From assembly GCF_049568105.1 (NCBI RefSeq), contig NZ_CP145335.1, positions 1,736,001 through 1,800,000 on the forward strand: DNA of 64,000 bases, read 5' to 3'. The notes under the pieces were generated by a model that saw only the letters and a list, made by a program, of their open reading frames with translations, had not been told where the DNA came from and did not search any database. The stretch is from Salinisphaera sp049568105 (lineage in GTDB: Bacteria; Pseudomonadota; Gammaproteobacteria; Nevskiales; Salinisphaeraceae). This document shows, one piece after another, positions 9,112 through 16,329 of this stretch (its first letter is position 1; each line of letters begins with the position of its first letter). Position numbers and translations under genes: made by a program.

Positions 9112-9688
9112 CGGGCCAAACTCGAACCGATATAGAGCCATCTCAAAGACTGATTCCGCGACTTCCAACGAAGTCCATTTTCGCCCGCCGAGCAAGCAGG
9201 ACGGCGCCGGTATCCTGCATCTGGTGCACGAACTCGGCGTGCTGGATGTGAACTCGGCCTATGCCTATATGCTGATTGGCGAGCATCACGCGAGTACCAG
9301 TGTGGTGACTGAGATCGGCGGCGAGCTGGTCGGTTTCATCACGGCTTATATCCTCCCCGAAAAACCCGATACGGTTTTCGTCTGGCAGGTGGGCGTTGCC
9401 AAAGAAGGGCGCGGCCGGGGCCTGGCGACCCGCATGTTGTTCGACATCCTCCTGCGCGATGCCTGTTCGAACGTGCGCTATCTCGATACCACCATCGGGC
9501 CTAGCAACGAGCCATCGCAGTCGTTGTTCCGTAGCCTGGCCCGTCGCCTGGATACCGGCATCGAAGAAAGCGAGTTATTCTCCAGCGACATGTTCGGTGA
9601 ATTCGAAAGCGATGAGCCCCACGAACCCGAGATCCTGTTTCGCATCGGCCCCTTCGACCGGGCGGCGGTCGAGCGCGCCTCGGAATAA
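9101..9688 (+). CDS. ectA: L-2,4-diaminobutyrate N-gamma-acetyltransferase
   Basis: Second step of ectoine synthesis: acetyl transfer from acetyl-CoA to L-2,4-diaminobutyrate. It is a GNAT-fold enzyme. Conserved blocks include LDVNSAYAYMLI, PDTVFVWQVGV, the acetyl-CoA loop GRGRGLATRM, and YLDTTIGPSNEPSQSLFR. The body of about 170 residues matches the family. The start is uncertain. The only standard start codon ahead of the conserved domain is the TTG at 9101, which overlaps the TATAAT -10 box and lacks a ribosome site. If that promoter is used, translation would need a rare start such as ATC at 9140 (giving 182 residues). ectB follows after 37 bases. Confidence 0.93.
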   Translation: MVIIGPNSNRYRAISKTDSATSNEVHFRPPSKQDGAGILHLVHELGVLDVNSAYAYMLIGEHHASTSVVTEIGGELVGFITAYILPEKPDTVFVWQVGVAKEGRGRGLATRMLFDILLRDACSNVRYLDTTIGPSNEPSQSLFRSLARRLDTGIEESELFSSDMFGEFESDEPHEPEILFRIGPFDRAAVERASE

Positions 9689-9725
9689 ACACGACCCAAC
9701 ACCCAGCAAGGGCTAGGAGTTTCCA

Positions 9726-11003
9726 ATGGAAATCATCAACCGTCTCGAATCGGAAGTGCGCGGTTATGTCCGCTCGTTCCCCAAGGTCTTCACCCAGGCC
9801 AAAGCCAACTGGATGACCACCGAAGACGGAGCCGAGTATCTCGACTTCTTCTCGGGAGCCGGGGCACTGAATTACGGCCATAACGACGACGTCATGAAAA
9901 AGGCGCTGCTCGAGTACATCGAGTCCGACGGTGTGACCCACGGTCTGGACATGGCGACCGACGCCAAGCAGAAGTTCCTGGCGACGTTTGAAGACGTGAT
10001 CATGAAACCGCGGAACATGGAATACAAAATCCAGTTCCCGGGGCCGACCGGTACCAACGCGGTCGAGGCCGCGCTCAAGATCGCGCGCAAGGTCAAACAA
10101 CGCGATCGGGTGCTGTTTTTCACCAATGCCTACCATGGCATGACCCTGGGCGCATTGGCGGTCACCGGTAATGCCTCCAAGCGCGGTGGCGCTGGTGTGA
10201 ACATGCCGGGCGCGACTCCGGTGCCGTATTCCGGCTACTTCGGCGAAGGCCGGGACACTGCCGATGATCTCGACATGATGCTGTCCAACAGCTCTTCCGG
10301 TTTGGAAAAACCGGCGGCGATCATTCTCGAGACAGTACAGGGCGAGGGCGGTATCAATATCGCCGATTTCGACTGGCTGAAGAAGGTCGAAGCGCTGTGC
10401 CGCAAGCACGACATGCTGTTGATCGTCGACGATATTCAGGCCGGTATCGGCCGCACCGGGCCGTTCTTTTCGTTCGAGCCGGCGGGTATCAGTCCGGACA
10501 TCATCACGGTCTCCAAATCGCTGTCGGGTTACGGCCTGCCGCTGGCGATCACCATGATCAAGCCCGAGTACGACATTTGGGCGCCGGGCGAGCACAACGG
10601 TACCTTCCGCGGTAACAACCACGCCTTCATCACAGCATCGGCCGCGCTCGAGCATTACTGGCGCGACGACAAGCTCGAAAAGGCGGTGCTGCGCATGAGC
10701 GACCGGATCAAGGAACGCCTCAACGGCGTGTTGTCTGCGAATCCGGCCTTTAAGGCTGAAGTGCGGGGCCGGGGCTTTTTCATCGGTATCGACTGTGAGC
10801 CGGCCGAACTGGCTGACGAAATCGCCGCGGAATGCTTCAAGCATCATCTGCTTTGCGAAACCGCCGGTGCCGACGACAACGTGATCAAGATCATGCCCCC
10901 TCTGATTAGTCCCGATGCGGATATCGAGAAGGGGTTGGACATTATGGAAAAAGCCATCGAGACCGTTCTCGATCAACATGGTCTGTTGAATAACGCGGCC
11001 TGA
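9726..11003 (+). CDS. ectB: L-2,4-diaminobutyrate:2-oxoglutarate transaminase
   Basis: First step of ectoine synthesis: it transaminates aspartate beta-semialdehyde with glutamate as donor. This is a PLP enzyme of the class III aminotransferase family, 425 residues, normal for EctB. Visible are the substrate region FFSGAGALNYGHN, the cofactor-binding segment LLIVDDIQAGIGRTG (D235, Q238), and the PLP lysine K264 in SKSLSGYGLPLA. The ATG is preceded by an AGGAG site. Between ectA and ectC in the standard ectABC order. No ectR, ectD or dedicated aspartokinase gene adjoins the operon, so precursor supply and regulation must come from elsewhere. Confidence 0.97.
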   Translation: MEIINRLESEVRGYVRSFPKVFTQAKANWMTTEDGAEYLDFFSGAGALNYGHNDDVMKKALLEYIESDGVTHGLDMATDAKQKFLATFEDVIMKPRNMEYKIQFPGPTGTNAVEAALKIARKVKQRDRVLFFTNAYHGMTLGALAVTGNASKRGGAGVNMPGATPVPYSGYFGEGRDTADDLDMMLSNSSSGLEKPAAIILETVQGEGGINIADFDWLKKVEALCRKHDMLLIVDDIQAGIGRTGPFFSFEPAGISPDIITVSKSLSGYGLPLAITMIKPEYDIWAPGEHNGTFRGNNHAFITASAALEHYWRDDKLEKAVLRMSDRIKERLNGVLSANPAFKAEVRGRGFFIGIDCEPAELADEIAAECFKHHLLCETAGADDNVIKIMPPLISPDADIEKGLDIMEKAIETVLDQHGLLNNAA

Positions 11004-11088
11004 ATATCCGGGTGGACCCGGTCTTTTCGGCGATCGTATTTGATGTACCATCAATTGCGATCGCCGAAATCCAATCAAAGGAGTCGTT

Positions 11089-11478
11089 ATGAAGATCATC
11101 CGCACCGAAGACCTGCGGGGCACCGATCAGGAAGTGGTCAGCCCGGATGGCTGGACCAGCGTGCGTTGGCTGCTGGCCAAGGACGGTATGGGCTTTTCCT
11201 TCCATGAGACCACCTTCCCGCCCGGTCTCGAATTCGACATGTGGTATAAGCACCACTTCGAAGCGGTGTTCTGCTACCAGGGCGAAGGTTCGATCCTGAA
11301 CCGGGATACCGGTGAAGAGTTCGAGATCAAGCCGGGTACGGTGTATGCGCTCGACAACCACGATCGCCATACCCTCAAGGCCAAGACCGAAATGAAGCTG
11401 GTCTGTGCCTTCAACCCGCCGGTGACCGGTCGTGAGATCCACGACGAAGACGGTGCCTACGTGCCGCCGAAAGACTAA
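11089..11478 (+). CDS. ectC: L-ectoine synthase
   Basis: Last step: cyclisation of N-gamma-acetyl-diaminobutyrate to the compatible solute ectoine. A 129-residue single-domain cupin, the standard EctC length. The N-terminus MKIIRTEDLRGTDQEV and the core FDMWYKHHFEAVFCYQGEG, with metal- and substrate-site residues, are characteristic. AAAGGAG precedes the ATG. The gene closes the operon and is followed within 25 bases by a strong terminator. The organism should accumulate ectoine under salt stress. No hydroxylase gene (ectD) adjoins, so 5-hydroxyectoine cannot be inferred. Confidence 0.97.
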   Translation: MKIIRTEDLRGTDQEVVSPDGWTSVRWLLAKDGMGFSFHETTFPPGLEFDMWYKHHFEAVFCYQGEGSILNRDTGEEFEIKPGTVYALDNHDRHTLKAKTEMKLVCAFNPPVTGREIHDEDGAYVPPKD

Positions 11479-11502
11479 GGCGTCGCGTTTTATCGCGATA
11501 CG

Positions 11503-11535
11503 AAAAGCCCCGGTTGCTTGCCGGGGCTTTTTTTA
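11503..11535 (+). terminator. Rho-independent terminator after ectC
   Basis: AAAGCCCCGG (11504-11513), a seven-base loop, CCGGGGCTTT (11521-11530), then more T. The A-run before the stem means it can also act on the opposite strand, for the convergent small membrane protein gene. Confidence 0.92.
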
Positions 11536-11550
11536 TGCGGTATCGACAAG

Positions 11551-11569
11551 ATCAGTATCCGATACTGAT
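11551..11569. repeat. 19-bp near-perfect palindrome
   Basis: ATCAGTATC-C-GATACTGAT: nine-base arms around a single base. It sits between the ectC terminator and the end of the convergent membrane protein gene. Another hairpin (CTGAGCG / CGCTCAG, 11578-11597) follows. It could be a protein-binding site or part of a shared 3' structure; nothing decides between these. Confidence 0.4.
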
Positions 11570-11610
11570 ACTGCTGCCTGAGCGAAAACACGCTCAGACA
11601 ACGGCTGGGG

Positions 11611-11922
11611 CTAGACCGTAAGGCCGCCGATCAGCGCACCGATCAATAGCGGAAAGCCTTGGACGACGATGACCAGGAACAGGCTGATCGAAGCAATCGC
11701 TCCGATCACCGGCAGCCCAGTCAAAGCAGTGCCGGCGCCCAGTAACATCAGCGACAGTATTGCTGCCGGGAGAATGGCAGCCAGCAGGCCCCGGCCGGCG
11801 CTGCCCGCGGTGCGCCCGCCGACGAAGCCGGCTAACAGCGGACCAGCAAGCGGCAGCCAGAACAGCACGAGTGAAATGACGGCCATCCAGATGATGGCCA
11901 TGACTAGGCTGCCTTTCTGCAT
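11611..11922 (-). CDS. Small glycine-rich membrane protein, unknown function
   Basis: I do not recognise this gene. From the ATG at 11922 it encodes 103 residues that are almost entirely hydrophobic. A first segment lies at about 5-22. A Gly-rich stretch (AGFVGGRTAGSAGRG, about 31-45) separates it from two or three more helices at about 46-66 and 72-100. The start is supported by an AAGGA site eight bases upstream. An earlier in-frame ATG at 11970 would add 16 polar residues and looks less likely. The Gly-rich turn resembles small multi-pass proteins of the DUF5518 kind, but I cannot confirm that. It is convergent with ectC and divergent from queH. Confidence 0.7.
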   Translation of the reverse strand: MQKGSLVMAIIWMAVISLVLFWLPLAGPLLAGFVGGRTAGSAGRGLLAAILPAAILSLMLLGAGTALTGLPVIGAIASISLFLVIVVQGFPLLIGALIGGLTV

Positions 11923-12006
11923 GCGAAAATCCTTTTCCCTCGTGGACGTAACGTGTCTGAGCACGGACAATGCGCATGATTATCGCATCGCTGAACAGGT
12001 CGCGAC

Positions 12007-12741
12007 ATGAACTCCTATAGTCTCGACAACTATGAACGCCCCGAGTTGATCCCGCCCGAATCCGACAGCCGCCTGCTGATGCATTCCTGCTGTGCGCCCT
12101 GCGCAGGCGAGGTGCTGGCCGCGGTCAAGGCCTCCGGTATCGATGTCACGGTGTATTTTTACAACCCGAACATCCATCCCCAGGCCGAATACGAGATGCG
12201 CAAATCCGAAGACATGCGCTACTGCGAAGAGCTGGGCATTCCGCATATCGATGGCGATTACGATACCGATAACTGGTTCGATCGTATCCGCGGCCTGGAA
12301 AACGAGCCCGAGCGGGGTCGTCGCTGCACTGTCTGCTTTGACATGCGTTTCGAGCGCACCGCCCTGTATGCGGCTGAAAACGGCTATGGGCTGATCTCGA
12401 GCACGCTCGGCATTTCGCGCTGGAAGAACATGGCTCAGATCAACGAAGCCGGAGTGCGTGCGACGTCGCGCTATCCCGAGGTGACCTACTGGACGCTCAA
12501 CTGGCGCAAGAAGGGTGGCGCTGCGCGCATGATCGAGATCGCGAAACGCGAATCGTTCTACCAGCAAGAATACTGTGGCTGTGTGTACAGCTTGCGGGAT
12601 ACCAATCGACACCGCCAGGCGATGGGACGCGAGCGGATCCAGAAAGGCGTGAAGTTCTATGGCCGTGAGGCGGTCAAAAGCCCGATCCCAGACAAGGGGC
12701 GCGGCGAGTACCCATGGCTGGATCGCAACGAAAAGCCATGA
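12007..12741 (+). CDS. queH: Epoxyqueuosine reductase QueH
   Basis: Reduces epoxyqueuosine to queuosine in the wobble base of tRNAs with GUN anticodons. QueH (former DUF208) is the alternative to the cobalamin enzyme QueG. The cysteine pattern is visible: HSCCAPC (C28, C29, C32), CTVC (C107, C110) and YCGCVYS (C190, C192), which bind an iron-sulfur cluster and an extra metal in characterised members. Length 244 residues; typical members are around 200, so there is a modest C-terminal extension. queF, an earlier step of the same pathway, lies 28 kb downstream. It is divergent from the small membrane protein and followed by a long gene-free stretch. Confidence 0.93.
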   Translation: MNSYSLDNYERPELIPPESDSRLLMHSCCAPCAGEVLAAVKASGIDVTVYFYNPNIHPQAEYEMRKSEDMRYCEELGIPHIDGDYDTDNWFDRIRGLENEPERGRRCTVCFDMRFERTALYAAENGYGLISSTLGISRWKNMAQINEAGVRATSRYPEVTYWTLNWRKKGGAARMIEIAKRESFYQQEYCGCVYSLRDTNRHRQAMGRERIQKGVKFYGREAVKSPIPDKGRGEYPWLDRNEKP

Positions 12742-13112
12742 CTGAACGTTAGGCAATAGGCCCCCGCAGGGCTGCAGCGTCTCGATGACAGGTTTGCCTG
12801 GGCGTTAGCCCCTGGCCTGCGACGATGCAGTCCACGCTATGCGTAGCTAACAGCGGGCTGCTCGGCTCAGACACCGGTCTGTCGGTCGTTGGCCGCGGCT
12901 CATATCGTTGCCGGCTGCCTCCCCATGCATCGATGGCCAGCGGCATATGTTGGGCGGTCACTCCGACCGATGTACTGAGGTTCGGCGGCGCGCCAAGGCG
13001 TGTCCGGCCTAGGGGGCCGCCCAAGAAGATCCGGGCCGTAGCCACGGTACTGATGCCGTTGTTTCTATGCTGGCGAGCGGGTCCTTCGGCTGTCTTGCGC
13101 TCGGGCGGGTAT

Positions 13113-13458
13113 GTCGATATCCCGAGTTGGCTGGCGGGCCTGGGCCGAATTGATCGGGTCACCGGCCTTGCAGGGCCTTGAGGAGGGCGATTCTGATACT
13201 CGCTGTGCATTGGGCGTCGGTCGGGCGCGTTTCCAGCGTACCGAGATCAGGGCCGGTTACCACCGCAGCGATGCCTTGGCGTCGATCGCAGCAGGGCGAT
13301 GGAATGACGAGGGCATGCGGGAGGTGGGTGCAATCGGGGTGAGCAGCGTGCGTTACGGCGGGCAGGCCCCGTCTAAACGGGTACCCGGAGCGCCTCGCTG
13401 CGGGGCGCGAGAAAAACCACTGTTCTCGGGATATCCAATGGGTCGTCGGGATATCGAC
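13113..13458. repeat. Dispersed 13-bp inverted repeat with an extra direct copy
   Basis: GTCGATATCCCGA at 13113-13125 is the exact reverse complement of TCGGGATATCGAC at 13446-13458. A further copy of the core TCGGGATATC is at 13426-13435, exactly 20 bases before the latter. All three are in the gene-free segment. The 20-base phasing (about two helical turns) of the direct copies would suit a DNA-binding protein. Confidence 0.4.
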
Positions 13459-13835
13459 GCCATGGGCGAACACGATGCATTCGCGGGTATCGGGAGTTGA
13501 TCCTATACCGGTTCGATCGAAGGTGCATCGCATCAGCGAGGCGATCAGTGCGCGACGGGGCGGGTCGAGCGCGCTGAGAACGGTCTCCCCATCGAAGCCG
13601 ATCGGCATGCGGGCGTGGATGCGGCTGACGAACGGCTGCTTTGTTGCATTGTCGCCCGCTCTGGCGGGGGCTGCCGGTCGCTATGACGGTCTCGGGAGCT
13701 GCGCTGTATCGCGTCGACGACGTGAACGAGGGCGATCTATGTCGGCTATCGGCCTAGGCGCCTGACGAGGCCCGCCATCGGCCAGCGTTCGAGGCAGTGG
13801 CGGCCCGGGTCGGGGCGCATGCATCAAGGGCGATT

Positions 13836-13862
13836 CGGCTGCGACGCGGGTCGCCGCAGCCG
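13836..13862 (-). terminator. Hairpin just past the gshA stop
   Basis: CGGCTGCG (13836-13843) pairs with CGCAGCCG (13855-13862), and the interior can also pair (GCGAC / GTCGC). It begins 17 bases beyond the gshA stop on the minus strand. It lacks a T-run after the second arm on either strand, so termination is only a possibility; mRNA 3'-end protection is another. Confidence 0.4.
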
Positions 13863-13878
13863 AAAACGACCTACGCGA

Positions 13879-15243
13879 TCAATAGGCGAATTCTTCGAAT
13901 ACCGGGTCGACCGATTCCTGCCACGGTCCGTAATACCGCTTCAGCAGATGTTCGGCTGGGGTGACTCCGGATTCGGCGATCTCGGCCAGCTGGTCGAGAA
14001 ACATCGATTCATCCCGATCCTGTCCATCCAGGCGCGCCCGGCGGCGAAGCCCGGCCTGGGCGATCGCTACCGTTTCACGGGCGATATCGCCGAGCGTGCC
14101 GCCGCGAAACGGGGTGGCCAGTCCGTACATGGGGGCCTGGTCACGTAGATGGTTACGCTCGGCGCGGGTGAAGTCCGAAACGAGTTGCCAGGCATCGTCC
14201 AGGGCGGTGCTGTCGTAGCACAGCCCGGCCCAGAGTGCAGGCAGGGCGCAGAGCCGTCGCCAGGGGCCGCCATCGGCGCCGCGCATTTCCATGAAGCGTT
14301 TGAGCCGTACTTCGGGAAAGATCGTGGTCAGATGGTCGTCCCAATCCGACATGGTCGGCCGTTCGCCAGGCAGCGCCGGCAGTCGCCCGGCGAGGAAGTC
14401 GCGGAACGACTGGCCTGAAGCATCGATATAGCGGCCGTCGCGATAAACGAAGTACATCGGTACATCAAGCGCGAATTCTTTGTAGCGCTCGAAGCCCATG
14501 TCGTCGTCGAATACCCAGTCGAGCATGCCGCAGCGATCGGCATCGGTATCGGTCCAGATATGACTACGGTAGGAGACAAAGCCGTTGGGCTTGCCCTCCT
14601 TGAAAGGCGAGTTGGCGAACAGCGCCGTGGCGATTGGCTGCAGCGCTAGGCCGACACGAAATTTCTTGATCATGTCGGCCTCGGAGCCATAGTCCAGATT
14701 TACCTGGACGGTCGAGGTGCGCAGCATCATGTCGATACCGAGATCGCCGACCTTCGGCATATACGACTTCATGATGTCGTAGCGCGCTTTGGGCATCCAC
14801 GGACAATCCGCGCGCGGCCATTTGGGCTGAAAGCCGAGCCCGATCAGGCCGACGTTCATCTCGGCGGCGACTTCCTTGACCTGGCGCAGATGCACGTGGA
14901 TCTCGTCACAGGTCTCGTGGACGCTATCCAGCGGCGCGCCCGCCAGTTCGAGCTGGCCGCCGGGTTCGAGCGTGATATGACAGCCCCCTAGCTCAAGTGC
15001 AACGACTTGGTCGTCCTCGACCATTGGCTGCCAGCCAAAGCGCTGCAGTTTGTCGAGAAAGGTAGAAATACTCTGCTGCCCGTCGAACGGCAGCGGACGG
15101 AGCGTATCGCGGTCGAACACGAATTTTTCGTGCTCGGTGCCGAGCCGCCAGCGGCTCGGCGGTTTGCAGGCATTCTCGAAATAGGCCACCAGCTGGCGTT
15201 CGTCGGTGATTGGGGCGCCACCGGACTGGGAAGGAGCGGACAT
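13879..15243 (-). CDS. gshA: Glutamate-cysteine ligase, plant/alphaproteobacterial type
   Basis: ATP-dependent ligation of glutamate and cysteine, the first step of glutathione synthesis. The sequence belongs to the GCS2-related, plant-type family rather than the E. coli GshA family. Conserved stretches include WRLGTEHEKFVFD near the start, LELGGCHITLEPGGQLELAGAP, and MMLRTSTVQVNLDYGSEADM. From the ATG at 15243 it has 454 residues, normal for this type; GGAG six bases upstream supports the choice over longer in-frame starts. It is divergent from ubiA with 157 bases between starts. No gshB lies nearby. Confidence 0.93.
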   Translation of the reverse strand: MSAPSQSGGAPITDERQLVAYFENACKPPSRWRLGTEHEKFVFDRDTLRPLPFDGQQSISTFLDKLQRFGWQPMVEDDQVVALELGGCHITLEPGGQLELAGAPLDSVHETCDEIHVHLRQVKEVAAEMNVGLIGLGFQPKWPRADCPWMPKARYDIMKSYMPKVGDLGIDMMLRTSTVQVNLDYGSEADMIKKFRVGLALQPIATALFANSPFKEGKPNGFVSYRSHIWTDTDADRCGMLDWVFDDDMGFERYKEFALDVPMYFVYRDGRYIDASGQSFRDFLAGRLPALPGERPTMSDWDDHLTTIFPEVRLKRFMEMRGADGGPWRRLCALPALWAGLCYDSTALDDAWQLVSDFTRAERNHLRDQAPMYGLATPFRGGTLGDIARETVAIAQAGLRRRARLDGQDRDESMFLDQLAEIAESGVTPAEHLLKRYYGPWQESVDPVFEEFAY

Positions 15244-15400
15244 GAATTCTCCAGCGGACGACATCGCGATACGGGCGCGAGGCCGCCTGAATTTTGGCTC
15301 ATGGTAACGTTTCGGGGTTGTCCGAGGGTAGCTGCGCGATGCAGCCAGAACCACAAACCAACTACGGCCGGGCCGGCGCCCGGCACCACAGGATGCCGCT

Positions 15401-16276
15401 ATGACCGCCACCACGCAGCCGTCCAGCCGCCTGGATCGCTATCTGCGCCTGACGCGCTTGAATAAACCGATCGGCATATTCCTGGTCGTCTGGCCGATGC
15501 TCTGGGCGCTGTGGCTGGCTGCCGGCGGGCTGCCCAATCTCTGGGTATTGTTCGTGTTCGTGGTCGGGGCGGTGCTGATGCGCTCGGCCGGATGTGTGAT
15601 GAACGACTATGCCGATCGGCATATCGACGGCCACGTCAAGCGCACCCATGCCCGGCCGCTGGCGACCGGCGAGGTTAGCGAACGCGAAGCATTGTCGTTG
15701 TTCGCCGGGCTGTGTATCGCGGCTTTTCTATTGGTGCTGACGCTCAACGGCCTGACTATCGCTATGGCTTTCGTCGGGGTGTTCCTGGCCGTGTTGTATC
15801 CGTTTACCAAACGCGCAACCCACTGGCCGCAGATGTTTCTCGGCGCAGCCTTCGGCTGGGCCGTACCCATGGCCTTCGCAGCCGAAAGCGGGCAGGTACC
15901 GGCCGGTGGCTGGCTGCTGTTCGTTGCCACGCTGATCTGGGCGCTGGTCTACGATACGTTTTATGCCATGGTCGACCGGGACGACGACCTCAAGATCGGC
16001 GTCAAGTCGACCGCAGTCCTCTGGGGTAAGCAGGACCGCCTGATCATCGGCTGTTTTCAGGCCGTGTTCTACATACTGTTGGCGATCGTGGGCCTGATGT
16101 TCGGGTTGGGGGGCTTGTACTATCTGGGCCTGATCGCGGCCGTCGGCATGTCGATCTACCATCAATGGATCACCCGTGCCCGGGATCGCGAATCCTGCTT
16201 CAAAGTATTTATGCAGCACAATTTTCTCGGCGGGATCATATTTATCGGTCTGGTAGCCGATCTGGCGCTGTCCTGA
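15401..16276 (+). CDS. ubiA: 4-hydroxybenzoate polyprenyltransferase
   Basis: Membrane enzyme that attaches the polyprenyl tail to 4-hydroxybenzoate in ubiquinone synthesis. At 291 residues it matches UbiA. The two Asp-rich motifs that bind Mg-diphosphate are present: NDYAD at residues 68-72, and DTFYAMVDRDDD at about 185-196. About eight hydrophobic helices follow the polar N-terminus. No chorismate lyase gene (ubiC) precedes it. Another ubiquinone gene, ubiG, is 40 kb away in this window. Divergent from gshA and possibly co-transcribed with the unknown gene 53 bases downstream. Confidence 0.96.
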   Translation: MTATTQPSSRLDRYLRLTRLNKPIGIFLVVWPMLWALWLAAGGLPNLWVLFVFVVGAVLMRSAGCVMNDYADRHIDGHVKRTHARPLATGEVSEREALSLFAGLCIAAFLLVLTLNGLTIAMAFVGVFLAVLYPFTKRATHWPQMFLGAAFGWAVPMAFAAESGQVPAGGWLLFVATLIWALVYDTFYAMVDRDDDLKIGVKSTAVLWGKQDRLIIGCFQAVFYILLAIVGLMFGLGGLYYLGLIAAVGMSIYHQWITRARDRESCFKVFMQHNFLGGIIFIGLVADLALS

Positions 16277-16329
16277 TCAGCGGCAACATCCTTCAATAGA
16301 CCAGGCGAGTCGCAACAAGCGAGGCACGC

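Larger units (their letters stand above)
12742..13878. other. Gene-free segment of about 1.1 kb between queH and gshA
   Basis: No open frame here shows recognisable conserved residues, a convincing ribosome site or codon use like the neighbours. The frames present are short, overlap each other on both strands and read as low-complexity Arg/Gly/Ser. Composition is still GC-rich. I see inverted and direct copies of TCGGGATATC and a hairpin near 13836. It could hold an untranslated RNA, decayed coding sequence or convergent 3' regions. No tmRNA, RNase P, 6S or SRP RNA signature was recognised. Confidence 0.6.

Noticed and set aside
9501..11123. A 540-codon minus-strand frame covering ectB
   Set aside because: It is fully antisense to ectB and ends inside ectA; its residues show no domain and its composition mirrors the sense codons.
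12749..13210. Open frames of 100-153 codons on both strands in the queH-gshA gap
   Set aside because: They overlap one another, have no convincing ribosome sites, and are rich in Arg, Pro, Ser and Cys without conserved motifs.
13836..13862. Hairpin at the end of gshA as a firm intrinsic terminator
   Set aside because: Neither strand has a T-run after the stem, so it is listed only with low confidence.
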